Both the position numbers and the translations under genes were made by a program. Below the pieces are notes generated by a model, which saw nothing but the letters and a program-made list of their open reading frames with translations, was not told the DNA's origin and ran no database searches. A DNA stretch of 64,000 bases from an uncultured Oscillospiraceae bacterium (GTDB lineage Bacteria > Bacillota > Clostridia > Oscillospirales > Acutalibacteraceae): assembly GCA_949289045.1 (NCBI GenBank), contig CASEMN010000001.1, forward strand, positions 310,001-374,000, given 5' to 3'. Shown in pieces: positions 1-9,316 of this stretch. Every line of letters begins with the position of its first letter. Within the stretch, counting starts at the first letter, position 1.

Positions 1-1530
1 TTTTTCAATAAGATAGTGACTTGACGCAAAGCTTGCAATTTGAGGAAGATGTGTAACGCATATTACCTGACGGAAAGCTGAAACTTCTTTTAATTTCATG
101 GCAATTTTAATTGCTGCATTTCCGCTGACGCCTGTATCTATTTCATCAAAAATCAGAGTATCTATGCTGTCATTTTTAGAAAGCACATTTTTTACAGCAA
201 GCATAATTCGTGAAAGCTCACCACCTGAAGCTATTTTTGAAATTGGTTTAAGCTTATCACCTACATTAGTCGAAATTAAAAACTCAACTATATCAAATCC
301 GTTTGACGATAAATTTCCTTTCTCAAAAGAAACACTGAAATGCACAGATGGCATATTCATAAAAACAAGCTCGTTTTCAACATTTTTTGAAAAATCGTCA
401 GCTGCTTTTTTTCTTTTTGCTGAAATATCCTCCGCCATGGCAACACATTTTTCCAGCAAATTATTATATTCATCTGTTACCTGATTTATAAGCTCATCGG
501 AAGATTCGAGTTTTTGAAGCTCAGATTCGATTTTAGAGAGATATTCAAGCATTTCTTCTTCTGTATCACCGTATTTAAGAGACAAACGATAAATGAAATC
601 AAGCCTCTCCTCAATTTCTTCAAGCTCCTCAGGATTATAATCCACTTGAGCGAGGAAATCGGTTAAATCATTCTTTAATTCACCCAAAGAATAAAGATTC
701 TCTCGAAACTGAACAAGGAAATCCTGAATTTCACCGAAGTATGGCTGTATGCCTTCAAGACGGTTAAGTGCGTCTGCCATAAGTGAAAAAGTTCCCTGGA
801 CACCGGCAGCTTCATTTCCGTTTATACAATTGTAAGCGTTATCTAAAGCTGACGCAATTTTCTCTGAGTTCAAAATCGCGTTTTTCCTTTTTGTGAGTTG
901 TTCTCTTTCACCTATTTTTAAATCTGCCTGTGTGAGCTCTTCAATTTGAAATCTCCAAAGCTCTTCTGATTCTTCTTTAGCTTCCGCTTCTTCTTTTAAA
1001 GCAATCAATTTCCTTCTAACTTTTTTCAGTTTGGTAAACTCATCCCTATATGTATTTAATTCATCAGAAATTCCTGCCATTGCGTCAATAAAACCACAAT
1101 GAGTTGAAGAATCAAACAGCACCTGATTATCATGCTGGCCGTGTATATTAATTAAATTTACTGCTATTTTTCTAAGCATAGCCGCAGTAATTGGCATACC
1201 GTTAATTTTGCATACACTTTTACCGTCTATGGAAATAGTACGCTGAATTAAACATTCATCAATAAATCCGGAAGGATCAAATCCAGCTTGGGAAATAGCA
1301 TCAAGAGCGCCTTGGCCTATTTTATCAAATAGGGCAACAACTTTTGCCTTATCTGCACCTCGTCGTATAAGATCTCTTGAAGAACGCTCACCGAGAATCA
1401 TATTGATTGAATCAATAATTATGGATTTACCTGCACCGGTTTCACCGGTTAATACATTAAAGCCACCTTCGAAATCGATGGTAGCTTTTTCTATAACGGC
1501 AATATTTTCAATACTTAAGCTTTTCAGCAT
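1..1530 (-). CDS. recN: DNA repair protein RecN, 3' end cut by window edge
   Basis: SMC-like ATPase that acts early in double-strand break repair and natural recombination in the cytoplasm. Reading from the ATG at 1530, the Walker A motif GETGAGKS lies at residues 29-36. A long coiled-coil middle follows, then the ABC signature region with ASGGELSR and the Walker B/D-loop stretch IFDEIDTGVSGNAA near the C-terminus. About 510 residues are present and the family is usually about 550-570, so only the last few dozen are missing beyond base 1. It is the last gene of the xseA-xseB-ispA-dxs-tlyA-nadK-argR-recN run, 12 bases after argR, an order common in Clostridia. No stop is seen because the reading frame leaves the window. 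Confidence 0.96.
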   Translation of the reverse strand, partial: MLKSLSIENIAVIEKATIDFEGGFNVLTGETGAGKSIIIDSINMILGERSSRDLIRRGADKAKVVALFDKIGQGALDAISQAGFDPSGFIDECLIQRTISIDGKSVCKINGMPITAAMLRKIAVNLINIHGQHDNQVLFDSSTHCGFIDAMAGISDELNTYRDEFTKLKKVRRKLIALKEEAEAKEESEELWRFQIEELTQADLKIGEREQLTKRKNAILNSEKIASALDNAYNCINGNEAAGVQGTFSLMADALNRLEGIQPYFGEIQDFLVQFRENLYSLGELKNDLTDFLAQVDYNPEELEEIEERLDFIYRLSLKYGDTEEEMLEYLSKIESELQKLESSDELINQVTDEYNNLLEKCVAMAEDISAKRKKAADDFSKNVENELVFMNMPSVHFSVSFEKGNLSSNGFDIVEFLISTNVGDKLKPISKIASGGELSRIMLAVKNVLSKNDSIDTLIFDEIDTGVSGNAAIKIAMKLKEVSAFRQVICVTHLPQIASFASSHYLIEK

Positions 1531-1542
1531 AAAAATAACCCC

Positions 1543-1995
1543 TTAACCGTTAATAAGTTTGTTTATGCTCTTTTTGAGAGCGGCAGCCTTTTCGTTATCG
1601 GTACAAAGAACGAAAATGGTATCATCTCCAGCTAAAGTACCTACTACTCCGTCCCAATGCATTGCGTCAATTCCTGCACATGCTGCCGGAGCCATACCGG
1701 AATAACATTTAATTGAGCAGATATTTCCCGCATAGTTAATTGAAATAACTGATTCCTTAAATATAGCGTGAAATTTAGCACTGTGATCTGTTGTAGTAGA
1801 CTTATTGAGAGAATAACAGTACTGTCCTGACGCATTCATGGTTTTTACCAGACGTAACTCCTTAATATCACGTGAAATTGTTGCCTGTGTTACATCAAAA
1901 CCGTTTTCCGAAAGTTTTTCCAAAAGTTCGTCCTGAGTTGTAATATTATACTTTTCAATGATCTCCAAAATTAATGCATGACGTTTTCTTTTCAA
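1543..1995 (-). CDS. argR: Arginine repressor ArgR/AhrC
   Basis: Hexameric transcription factor that represses arginine biosynthesis and activates catabolism when arginine is bound. The N-terminal winged helix holds the recognition segment with TQATISRDIKELRLVK (about residues 35-55). The C-terminal oligomerisation and arginine-binding domain shows GTLAGDDTIFVL. I choose the TTG at 1995 as start because GGAGGG sits 6 bases upstream and the resulting 151 residues match the family (about 150). A longer reading frame starting at 2016 would lie inside nadK. The TTG starts one base after the nadK stop, so translation is probably coupled. Its place beside recN and nadK is the usual Firmicutes arrangement, not an arginine operon. 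Confidence 0.95.
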   Translation of the reverse strand: MKRKRHALILEIIEKYNITTQDELLEKLSENGFDVTQATISRDIKELRLVKTMNASGQYCYSLNKSTTTDHSAKFHAIFKESVISINYAGNICSIKCYSGMAPAACAGIDAMHWDGVVGTLAGDDTIFVLCTDNEKAAALKKSINKLING

Positions 1996-1996
1996 T

Positions 1997-2860
1997 TTAC
2001 ACCCTCCGTTCAGCAAGCTTTTTATTCAAAATATCGATGAAAGTATCTGACTTAATCCTTATAAGCTGGGCATAGTCGGTAGCTCTTTCAATTGATACTT
2101 TATAATTACTATCAAGTTTAATAGCTTCTTCACCATCACATGAAAAGAAAAAGTCATCACAGCAAGATTCATCCGGCTGTACAAAAAGTTTAGAATCCGG
2201 CCTAAAAATTAAGGATCTGGCAAAAAGAGAATGAGTGCAAATTGGAGTAAGCAAAATGCTTTCGATTACCGGATCGACAACAGGACCTCCCGCTGAAAGA
2301 CAGTATGCAGTTGAACCTGTCGGAGTAGAAATAATTAAGCCGTCGGCAAGATAATTGTTTACTAGATTGCCGTCACAATAAACTTTTGTTTTAATCATTT
2401 TAAGCTGAGAGCCTCTTGAAAAAACAGCATCGTTTATTGCATAAAAAGTACCGGTATAATCCCTATCGGCGTTGATTGTAACTTTAAGCATCATACGCTT
2501 ATCAATTTTAAATTCACCGTTAATAAGCTTCTCCAAAAGCTCAAGCTCATGCTTTTCAAGCCCTGCCATATATCCTAAAGTGCCGGCATTGATTCCTAAA
2601 ACAGGCTTTCCAAATTTTGCCGCTTCTTTTGCGCATCGCAAAATAGTACCGTCTCCTCCAACAGCAATTATTGCAGAACATTCTTTCATAATATCAGTGT
2701 GAGACAAAAAAACTGCTTTATCTAATTTAGCGAATTCTTTTTTGTTTTCTTCCGGAATGAAAACATGTGCACCAAGCTGAAAAAGTCTTTCACAAACAGC
2801 AAGAGCAACCTGCTCGGCATTTCTTTTTGTTAAATTTGGTATAACTGCAAATTTATTCAT
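1997..2860 (-). CDS. nadK: NAD kinase
   Basis: ATP/polyphosphate-dependent NAD kinase making NADP in the cytoplasm. The diagnostic GGDGT motif lies at residues 68-72 of the form beginning MNKFAV, followed by [12 protein letters not shown] and the substrate-binding [14 protein letters not shown]. The product is 287 residues, within the normal 260-300 range. The ATG at 2860 is preferred over an in-frame start 48 bases upstream, because the extra residues are unlike the family and lie in the tlyA coding end. The start overlaps the tlyA stop codon region (2853-2855), which points to translational coupling in the operon. Confidence 0.95.
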   Translation of the reverse strand: MNKFAVIPNLTKRNAEQVALAVCERLFQLGAHVFIPEENKKEFAKLDKAVFLSHTDIMKECSAIIAVGGDGTILRCAKEAAKFGKPVLGINAGTLGYMAGLEKHELELLEKLINGEFKIDKRMMLKVTINADRDYTGTFYAINDAVFSRGSQLKMIKTKVYCDGNLVNNYLADGLIISTPTGSTAYCLSAGGPVVDPVIESILLTPICTHSLFARSLIFRPDSKLFVQPDESCCDDFFFSCDGEEAIKLDSNYKVSIERATDYAQLIRIKSDTFIDILNKKLAERRV

Positions 2861-3692
2861 TTGTGTCACTACCTGCATTATTTTTATCAAGAGCACTATG
2901 GGAATCATCTACAACTTTTTTGATCATATCTGAATCCACCAAGCAAATAGAATCATCCATCTTTTTTATGTACAATAAATATTCTATATTACCTTCCGGT
3001 CCTTTTACCGGAGAAAAATCTAAGTTCAAAATAGAAAAACCGTTATCTGAAGCGTATCCAATAACATTCTCGATCACTTCAACATGTGTTGATTTTTCAC
3101 GAACAACACCTTTTTTCCCTACCTTTTCTTTTCCGGCTTCGAACTGAGGTTTAACAAGGCAAACACATTCGCCCTCTGTTTTAAGAAGAGGCATAAGTGC
3201 AGGAAAAATAAGCTTCAAGGAAATAAATGATACGTCTATACTTGCAAAATCAATTTCCTCAGGAATTTGTTCACGAGTAACATATCTAAAATTTGTTCTT
3301 TCAAGATTAACTACACGTGTATCCGAGCGAAGCTTCCAGGCAAGCTGTCCATAGCCTACATCAATTGAATATACCTTAACAGCACCGTTTTGTAGCATAC
3401 AGTCGGTAAATCCCCCTGTAGAGGCACCAATATCCATACATACTTTTTTATCTAATGTTAGAGGGAAAACTTTCATAGCCTTTTCAAGCTTTAATCCGCC
3501 GCGGCTTACATAAGGCAAAGTGTTACCCTTCAGCTCTATTTTATCACTGCTGTTTACGGTAACTCCCGGCTTTATAGCCTTCATACCGTTGACATAAATC
3601 TGACCCGCCATGATTAATGCTTTTGCTTTTTCACGGCTTTCCGATATTCCCAATTCAAAAACGGCTGAATCAAGCCTGATTTTGCTGCTCAA
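2853..3692 (-). CDS. tlyA: TlyA-family rRNA 2'-O-methyltransferase (S4 plus FtsJ domains)
   Basis: Predicted SAM-dependent 2'-O-ribose methyltransferase of rRNA; the mycobacterial family member modifies 16S and 23S rRNA cytidines. An S4 RNA-binding domain (about residues 4-62, with [19 protein letters not shown]) is followed by the FtsJ-type fold with SAM motif [11 protein letters not shown] (87-97) and the catalytic-region segment [12 protein letters not shown]. The start is TTG at 3692, inside the last 23 bases of dxs, with AAGGA just upstream. A charged tail of about 35 residues after the methyltransferase core is longer than usual. Whether the clostridial enzyme confers capreomycin sensitivity is unknown. 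Confidence 0.9.
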   Translation of the reverse strand: MSSKIRLDSAVFELGISESREKAKALIMAGQIYVNGMKAIKPGVTVNSSDKIELKGNTLPYVSRGGLKLEKAMKVFPLTLDKKVCMDIGASTGGFTDCMLQNGAVKVYSIDVGYGQLAWKLRSDTRVVNLERTNFRYVTREQIPEEIDFASIDVSFISLKLIFPALMPLLKTEGECVCLVKPQFEAGKEKVGKKGVVREKSTHVEVIENVIGYASDNGFSILNLDFSPVKGPEGNIEYLLYIKKMDDSICLVDSDMIKKVVDDSHSALDKNNAGSDTNE

Positions 3693-5559
3693 ATTTCCTT
3701 ACACTCCCACATATTTTATCAGCCATACCTCTGCTGTCAAGCTTATATTTTTTTAGCAAAGAATTAACTGATGCATGTTTAACAAATTGATCATCAATTG
3801 CTGTAATATTATAACTGCCTTTATAGTTATTTTCAAGAAGATGAAGAGCGAAGCGTTCTGCAACGCCTCCATTTTTAATTCCTTCCTCAAAGAAAAATAC
3901 GTGTTCACAGTTTAGAACACTGCGATAAGCTTCTCCGCTGATAGGGTGAATCTTATTGAGCTTGAGAATCTTAACGGAAATATTCTGCTCATCAGCTAAA
4001 ATATCCGCCGCTTCACATGCGTTTGCAAAAATTCTGCCATAGGTCACAATAGCAATTTTTGCATTATCGTCGCCAAATAAATCAAAATCAATACTTTTGG
4101 GTTTATATTTTTCTTCAAGAACATGTTCAGAACCTCTTGGATATCTGACAACGCAGACACCGGGCACATTATAAAACGCTTCGTCAAGAACATTTTTCAG
4201 GCCATAATAAGTTGACGGAGAAAATATAGTAATTCCGGGTACACTGCTGAGCATTGCGACATCAAAAAGTCCCTGATGGCTTTCGCCGTCCTCTCCTACG
4301 AAACCAGCACGGTCAATAGCTATTACTATTTTGAGTCTCTGCATTGCCACATCATGTATCATCTGGTCGTAGCATCTTTGCAGGAAAGTTGAATACACAA
4401 CAAATACGGGAATCATTCCATTTTTAGCAAGACCGGAAGCAAATGTTACAGCATGTTCTTCCGCTATTCCCACATCGAAAAATCTTTCCTTATACTTTTT
4501 GCTAAAATCATCAAGACCGGTACCTAAAGCCATTGCGGCTGTTATAGCACAAATTCTGCCGTCATCTTCGGCCAACTTGCAGATATAGTCCCCGAATTCA
4601 GCGGAAAAATTTGTTCCTGATGAAAGCGGCTCGCCTGTATTAATGTCGAATTTTGATATACCATGAAAATGACTTGGGTCTTTTTCGGCAAAATCATATC
4701 CCTTGCCTTTGATTGTATTGATATGAAGAAGCACAGGACGCTTTGTGAGTTTTGCACTTTCCAGCGCTTCGGAAAGAACTTTTATGTCATGACCGTCGAT
4801 GGGTCCCATATATCGAAATCCCATGTCTTCAAAAACAGTACTGCCGTAAATAAAGTCCTTTGCTTTCGATTTTAAATTAAATAAAATGTTAGAAAGACGT
4901 ACTCCGACAATCGGAATTGCCTTTAAAACCTTCTCAACACCGAATTTTAGGCGATAATATCCGGGTTTTGAGCGTATAACAGCAAGATGGCGTGCCATTG
5001 AACCGACGTTTTGAGAAATAGACATTTCATTATCGTTTAAAATAACAATAAGCCTATCTTTTGAGCGTCCTGCATTATTAAGAGCCTCATAAGCGAGACC
5101 GCCTGTGAGGGCTCCGTCTCCTATTACTGCAATAACGTGATGCTTATCATTGAGCAAAGTTTTAGCACTGGACAGACCAAAGGCAGATGAAATAGAGGTG
5201 CTGCTGTGACCGCTGTAAAAAATATCATGTTTACTTTCATAAGGTCTTGAAAAACCGGAAATACCGTTTTCGGTTCTCAATGTATGAAAATCCTTATAAC
5301 GTCCCGTCAGCAGTTTATGTGTATATACCTGATGTCCGACATCCCAGACAATCTGGTCATTTGGAGAGTCAAATACTCTGTGTAAAGCTAAAGTCAGTTC
5401 AACTACTCCTAAATTTGAAGCAAGATGTCCGCCGGTCTGCGAAACCGTATCTATAAGCTCTGTCCTTATTTCTTCTGCCAGAACCTCAAGCTGCTCTTCA
5501 CTGAGCTTCTTTACATCACTCGGATCATTGATTTTATCCAAAAAAGTGTATTCTTTCAT
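3670..5559 (-). CDS. dxs: 1-deoxy-D-xylulose-5-phosphate synthase
   Basis: First enzyme of the MEP isoprenoid pathway. It condenses pyruvate and glyceraldehyde 3-phosphate using thiamine diphosphate. The sequence shows WDVGHQVYTHKLLTGR, the TPP/Mg site GDGALTGGLAYEALNNAG, DRAGFVGEDGESHQG in the pyrimidine-binding domain, and a C-terminal transketolase domain. At 629 residues it is full length. The ATG at 5559 has a GTGAG ribosome site. It lies 18 bases after ispA. With ispA here and ispD/ispF at 60.5-61.6 kb, four steps of isoprenoid precursor supply are encoded in this window. Confidence 0.98.
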   Translation of the reverse strand: MKEYTFLDKINDPSDVKKLSEEQLEVLAEEIRTELIDTVSQTGGHLASNLGVVELTLALHRVFDSPNDQIVWDVGHQVYTHKLLTGRYKDFHTLRTENGISGFSRPYESKHDIFYSGHSSTSISSAFGLSSAKTLLNDKHHVIAVIGDGALTGGLAYEALNNAGRSKDRLIVILNDNEMSISQNVGSMARHLAVIRSKPGYYRLKFGVEKVLKAIPIVGVRLSNILFNLKSKAKDFIYGSTVFEDMGFRYMGPIDGHDIKVLSEALESAKLTKRPVLLHINTIKGKGYDFAEKDPSHFHGISKFDINTGEPLSSGTNFSAEFGDYICKLAEDDGRICAITAAMALGTGLDDFSKKYKERFFDVGIAEEHAVTFASGLAKNGMIPVFVVYSTFLQRCYDQMIHDVAMQRLKIVIAIDRAGFVGEDGESHQGLFDVAMLSSVPGITIFSPSTYYGLKNVLDEAFYNVPGVCVVRYPRGSEHVLEEKYKPKSIDFDLFGDDNAKIAIVTYGRIFANACEAADILADEQNISVKILKLNKIHPISGEAYRSVLNCEHVFFFEEGIKNGGVAERFALHLLENNYKGSYNITAIDDQFVKHASVNSLLKKYKLDSRGMADKICGSVRKFEQQNQA

Positions 5560-5577
5560 GATCTCACTTCTCTTTCT

Positions 5578-6468
5578 TTAATATTCTCTTTTAGCAAGAA
5601 AAAGAGTAAGCTCTTTCAGAAAATCAGAACCTTCAAAGCGGCTAAGTATGTCAATAGCTTCGTTTGTCAATTTGTCTACTATACGTTGTGACTCTTCAAG
5701 ACCTAAAAGTGAAACATAGGTTGATTTATCATTTTCGCTGTCGCTTCCAACCGGCTTGCCAAGAAGCTTGGCATCACCTTTAACGTCGAGAATGTCATCG
5801 ACAATCTGAAAAGCAAGACCAATTTTTTCAGCATATTCTCCCGCAAGGGTAATTGCTTCATCATCAGCACCGCCGACTATACATCCCATTTGACAGGCCG
5901 CTGAGATTAATGCACTTGTTTTTTTTGAATCCATTAATTTAAGAATCTCAACGTCTGCCTTTTTTCCTTCATTCTGAAGATCTATAACCTGTCCGCCGAT
6001 CATACCGTACACTCCCGCTTTTTCAGCGAGTACCCCGATGGCACGGATTGCCTGTAAAGGTGAAACAGCATCAAAGTCGGTTCTGTTTGCAATTGTATCA
6101 AAAGCCAGTGTAAGCAGAGCGTCACCAGCTAACAGAGCATTTGCTTCTCCGAATTTTTTGTGGCACGACGGCTTTCCTCTACGCATATCGTCATTATCCA
6201 TGCATGGGAGATCATCATGAGCAAGAGAATAAGAATGAATCATTTCAATTGCCGCTGCAAAGGGCATAGCTTTTTCATATTCTCCGCTGAACAGACGGCA
6301 AAACTCCAAAACAAGCACAGGACGTATGCGCTTTCCACCATCAGTTATGCAGTAAGTTACACTATCCGAAAGTACTTCCTGATAAGGTTTGGCTTCGGGA
6401 AGATAATCCGGCAAATTATTTTCAAAATAGTCCACATATGATTTTAAACGGTTTTTAAACTCACTCAT
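5578..6468 (-). CDS. ispA: Polyprenyl synthetase (farnesyl diphosphate synthase type)
   Basis: Head-to-tail prenyltransferase that builds farnesyl/geranyl diphosphate from IPP and DMAPP. The first Asp-rich motif DDLPCMDNDD is at residues 85-94 and the second, DDILD, near 225. The upstream GGKRIRP segment binds pyrophosphate. I place the start at the second ATG (6468, MSEFKN), because GGAG in the xseB coding end is then 9 bases away; the first ATG at 6474 would be only 3 bases from it. The 296 residues are normal for the family. The start overlaps the end of xseB by 8 bases. Chain length cannot be settled from sequence, but the small residues around the first motif suit a C15 product. Confidence 0.94.
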   Translation of the reverse strand: MSEFKNRLKSYVDYFENNLPDYLPEAKPYQEVLSDSVTYCITDGGKRIRPVLVLEFCRLFSGEYEKAMPFAAAIEMIHSYSLAHDDLPCMDNDDMRRGKPSCHKKFGEANALLAGDALLTLAFDTIANRTDFDAVSPLQAIRAIGVLAEKAGVYGMIGGQVIDLQNEGKKADVEILKLMDSKKTSALISAACQMGCIVGGADDEAITLAGEYAEKIGLAFQIVDDILDVKGDAKLLGKPVGSDSENDKSTYVSLLGLEESQRIVDKLTNEAIDILSRFEGSDFLKELTLFLAKREY

Positions 6469-6676
6469 TGTCATCTACTCCTGCAATTGCATTTTCGCTT
6501 AATATTGTAAGTTTGCCCTCTGCCTCATCAAGATATTTTTTGCAGAAAGCAGACAATTCAGTTGCTTCTTCATAAAGCTTTAATGATTTATCGAGAGAAA
6601 GTTCTCCGCCCTCCAACATTGTAACTATTTCCTCAAGTCTCTTTATTGCGGCTTCATATGTTATGTTTTTTCTCAT
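6461..6676 (-). CDS. xseB: Exodeoxyribonuclease VII small subunit
   Basis: Small subunit of ExoVII, which degrades single-stranded DNA to oligonucleotides with the XseA catalytic subunit. This short, all-helical protein of 71 residues has the family core YEAAIKRLEEIVTMLEGGEL and LDKSLKLYEEATELS. The ATG at 6676 is chosen because GAGGAG lies 8 bases upstream; a longer reading frame from 6709 would sit in the end of xseA. It lies 5 bases after xseA, and its own 3' end supplies the ribosome site for ispA, so the three genes are tightly coupled. Confidence 0.95.
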   Translation of the reverse strand: MRKNITYEAAIKRLEEIVTMLEGGELSLDKSLKLYEEATELSAFCKKYLDEAEGKLTILSENAIAGVDDNE

Positions 6677-6681
6677 TGGAA

Positions 6682-7899
6682 TCACTCCTCGCTTGAAAGA
6701 ACAACACACTCAGCGTTGCCTTTTGAAAATTTTATATTAACAATATCGTCTTTTTTTAGATTTTCAGATGAGGCGATAATTTTTCCATCTTTGTCAGTTA
6801 CCATACTGTAGCCTCTTGCCAGAACTTTAAATGGACTTAAAGTATCCAAAGTAGCCGTTGTTTTGGCAAATTTCATTTTTTCTTCTGCAACAGAAAATTT
6901 TACCGCATTATGAATTTTTGCCGTAACAGAATCAAAATATATCTGCTTTTGTCTTATTAACAAAAGCGGATTTTTCAGATAAGGACTAGAAGTTACATAT
7001 TCAAGCTCAGTTCTTCTTCTTGATAAAATATCAGACATAGCCTGAACGCAATGATGCGAAAGGTAATCCAGTCTGTCTAAAAGCTCTGCTTTATCCGGTA
7101 CGGCAAGCTCTGCTGCCGCTGATGGAGTAGGAGCACGAAGATCGGCGACGAAATCGCTTATTGTAAAGTCTGTTTCGTGACCTACTGCTGAAATTACGGG
7201 AATATGGCTCCTATATATTGCATAAGCTACAATTTCCTCGTTAAATGCCCATAAATCCTCAGCAGAACCGCCTCCCCTGCCGACAATTAAAACATCAGCT
7301 GAATTAGTCTCATTAAAATAATCAATCGCTTCAGCAATCTGAGGGGCAGCTCCATCACCTTGAACTAACACCGGATATAGAATTATTTCAGTACTCGGAC
7401 AGCGACGGAAAATAATGTTTCTAATATCCTGTATTGCGGCTCCAGTAGGAGATGTAATTACTCCTATTTTCTGAGGAAATTTAGGAATTGGCCTCTTTAT
7501 ATCCAAATCAAAAAGCCCTTGCTTTTGAAGCTTTGCTTTGAGCTGCTCGAAAGCTATGGTGAGTGCCCCGGCTCCGTCAGGCTGCATATCATCAATATAT
7601 ACCTGATACTGGCCGTCACGTTCAAAGACAGAAACTCTGCCTCGTACAATAACTCTCATGCCGTTCTCCGGAATAAATTTCAGCCTTGCAGCACTTGAAC
7701 GGAACATCACAGCTTTCACTGAGGCTTTTTCATCCTTTAAGGTCATATAAAGATGACCTGTACGGTAATGATTTGTAAAATTTGATATTTCGCCACTTAG
7801 AAAAATGTACGAGAGGTTTTCGTCTGAGTCAAAAAGTGATTTTATATAAAAGTTAAGCTGACTTACAGTAATAACGGTAGATTTATTTTGAACCATCAT
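6682..7899 (-). CDS. xseA: Exodeoxyribonuclease VII large subunit
   Basis: Catalytic subunit of ExoVII. An N-terminal OB-fold (about residues 12-105, with LSGEISNF and GHLYMTLKDEKASVKAVMF) is followed by the catalytic domain with GVITSPTGAAIQDI, the Gly-rich VGRGGGSAEDLWAFN, and SAVGHETDFTISD. Two adjacent ATGs (7899 and 7896) follow the GAGGTGG ribosome site; either could be used. I chose 7899, giving 405 residues. Its start overlaps the end of the preceding TsaD-like gene by 17 bases. Length and motif order are those of an intact enzyme. Confidence 0.96.
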   Translation of the reverse strand: MMVQNKSTVITVSQLNFYIKSLFDSDENLSYIFLSGEISNFTNHYRTGHLYMTLKDEKASVKAVMFRSSAARLKFIPENGMRVIVRGRVSVFERDGQYQVYIDDMQPDGAGALTIAFEQLKAKLQKQGLFDLDIKRPIPKFPQKIGVITSPTGAAIQDIRNIIFRRCPSTEIILYPVLVQGDGAAPQIAEAIDYFNETNSADVLIVGRGGGSAEDLWAFNEEIVAYAIYRSHIPVISAVGHETDFTISDFVADLRAPTPSAAAELAVPDKAELLDRLDYLSHHCVQAMSDILSRRRTELEYVTSSPYLKNPLLLIRQKQIYFDSVTAKIHNAVKFSVAEEKMKFAKTTATLDTLSPFKVLARGYSMVTDKDGKIIASSENLKKDDIVNIKFSKGNAECVVLSSEE

Positions 7900-8833
7900 A
7901 TACCACCTCACCGAGAACAGCAATTCCTGCAGCGTTGTCAGAGGAAAATTCCGTAAGAGAAAAAACTGCGTTTTCAGGAAACATCTCTTTTATCATACTT
8001 CTGATAAGTGTGTTTGATAATACACCGCCGGCAAAAACAATAGCTATACCAGGATATTTAGTCAATAAATACCGGCACATCTCACAAATAGAAGAACCGA
8101 TATATGTAAGGCAGTATTTTGCAATATCCTCCGTCTTTTCACCATCTTTAAGCATTTTAATGCATTTGTTTTCTATGCCCGATAAAGAACAATTACCTTC
8201 CTTGATAAATGGTTTGACTTTGTATTCCTTTAAGCTTTTTAGTGAAAGCTCATCAAGCATTTTTCCTGCAGGGAATTTAAGCCCCATAGATGTACCAACT
8301 CGGTCAATCGCCTGACCTGCTTTAAGGTCGGAAGAAGCACAAATGATTTCAGTATTAAATGAACCATTGTCATTAGGACTAACAAGAACCGCCTCTGTTG
8401 TTCCTCCGGATACATGAAAGGCTGCAAAATGTTCTGATTTAATTAAATCCATTCTATCGGCGGAAAAAAGTGCAGCCGCAATATGCCCGTCCTGATGAGA
8501 AAACTTATATAAAGGGATTCCCATAGCCGAAGCAACACTTTGCCCTGCCGAAACACCAGCAAGAAAACATGGCATATATGAGCCGTCAACGCTTCGCGGA
8601 CGTTCTGAAACACATACTGCGTTAATTTCTCCGGCATATTCTGAAAATAGTTCTTTGAACAGTTCAGGAAGCTGGACTGTATGGTGAAAAAGGGCGTCAC
8701 TCTGTCTTAGTCCAAGGCTGCCTTCCTTAACAGGAAGAAGTTTTCTTCTGTGAATAACTTTTTTCTCTATTGAATCGTACAGAGCGACTGAAGTTGTATA
8801 GTTACTTGTATCTATACCTAAAAAAACAGCCAT
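7883..8833 (-). CDS. TsaD/Kae1-like ASKHA-fold protein (paralogue, function uncertain)
   Basis: Protein of the Kae1/TsaD (old name O-sialoglycoprotein endopeptidase, M22) superfamily. It has the N-terminal phosphate loop LGIDTSNYTTSVAL, an H-x3-H metal motif HQDGH (residues 113-117), and the C-terminal nucleotide-binding FAGGVLSNTLIR. At 316 residues it is slightly shorter than housekeeping TsaD (about 335-345), and it lacks the usual TsaD neighbours (tsaB, rimI). It more likely belongs to the clostridial Kae1-like group found between nusB and xseA. The ATG at 8833 is one base from the nusB stop. A role in tRNA t6A formation cannot be assumed; the real tsaD is probably elsewhere in the genome. 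Confidence 0.82.
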   Translation of the reverse strand: MAVFLGIDTSNYTTSVALYDSIEKKVIHRRKLLPVKEGSLGLRQSDALFHHTVQLPELFKELFSEYAGEINAVCVSERPRSVDGSYMPCFLAGVSAGQSVASAMGIPLYKFSHQDGHIAAALFSADRMDLIKSEHFAAFHVSGGTTEAVLVSPNDNGSFNTEIICASSDLKAGQAIDRVGTSMGLKFPAGKMLDELSLKSLKEYKVKPFIKEGNCSLSGIENKCIKMLKDGEKTEDIAKYCLTYIGSSICEMCRYLLTKYPGIAIVFAGGVLSNTLIRSMIKEMFPENAVFSLTEFSSDNAAGIAVLGEVVYDGSK

Positions 8834-8834
8834 A

Positions 8835-9236
8835 TCATGCACCGATAGTTTTAAGAACCGAGCTTAAAACGCCGTTGATAAATCCTGCATCGTCTGCCGG
8901 AGCATAAGTTTTTGCAAGCTCGACAGCTTCGTTAACAGAAACTTTATTAGGAATATCGGAAAAATAAAGAATTTCGCTTATTGCAAGACGCAAAATAGAA
9001 GCGGCAACCTTTGAAATTCTATCCTTTCTCCAACCAACAAGGTTTTCGGCAATAAGTCCATCTACTGTATCAAGATTTTCATAAACTGTCTTTGAAAGTT
9101 TTTCTGAAAATTCTTCTCTTTCAAGAACTCCCGCTTCAAGTGCGTTATCAATAATTTCTTCAACTGAAAGATCATCCTGAAAGGATTTTTCAAAAACAAT
9201 AATAAAAGCCTGTTCTCTCGCTTGACGTCTTGTCAT
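8835..9236 (-). CDS. nusB: Transcription antitermination factor NusB
   Basis: All-helical RNA-binding protein that joins NusE (S10) on boxA during rRNA antitermination. The 133-residue product has the typical N-terminus RRQAREQAFIIVF and the C-terminal block ISEILYFSDIPNKVSVNEAVELAKTY (split here by family-conserved positions) ending GFINGVLSSV. A GAGGAGG ribosome site precedes the ATG at 9236. It heads the block of genes running to recN, after a terminator-like hairpin and a short AT-rich stretch that could hold its promoter. Confidence 0.96.
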   Translation of the reverse strand: MTRRQAREQAFIIVFEKSFQDDLSVEEIIDNALEAGVLEREEFSEKLSKTVYENLDTVDGLIAENLVGWRKDRISKVAASILRLAISEILYFSDIPNKVSVNEAVELAKTYAPADDAGFINGVLSSVLKTIGA

Positions 9237-9263
9237 TTTTTAGCCTCCTCAAAATGGAATTAT

Positions 9264-9304
9264 ATAAGAAAACAAGCCCTCCACAGGATACTGATGCGGA
9301 AGGC
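9264..9304 (-). terminator. Rho-independent terminator after asp23
   Basis: On the minus strand a GC-rich stem (GCCTTCC pairing with GGAGGGC, one G-T pair) with an 11-15 base loop is followed by TTGTTTTCTTATA. It stands between the asp23 stop and nusB and would separate the two transcripts. The T tract is interrupted, so some readthrough is likely. Confidence 0.6.
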
Positions 9305-9316
9305 ATAAATTCTTTG

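Noticed and set aside
98-484. Plus-strand frame at the window start
   Set aside because: It lies antisense to recN, whose Walker and signature motifs are clear; the plus frame is a shadow.
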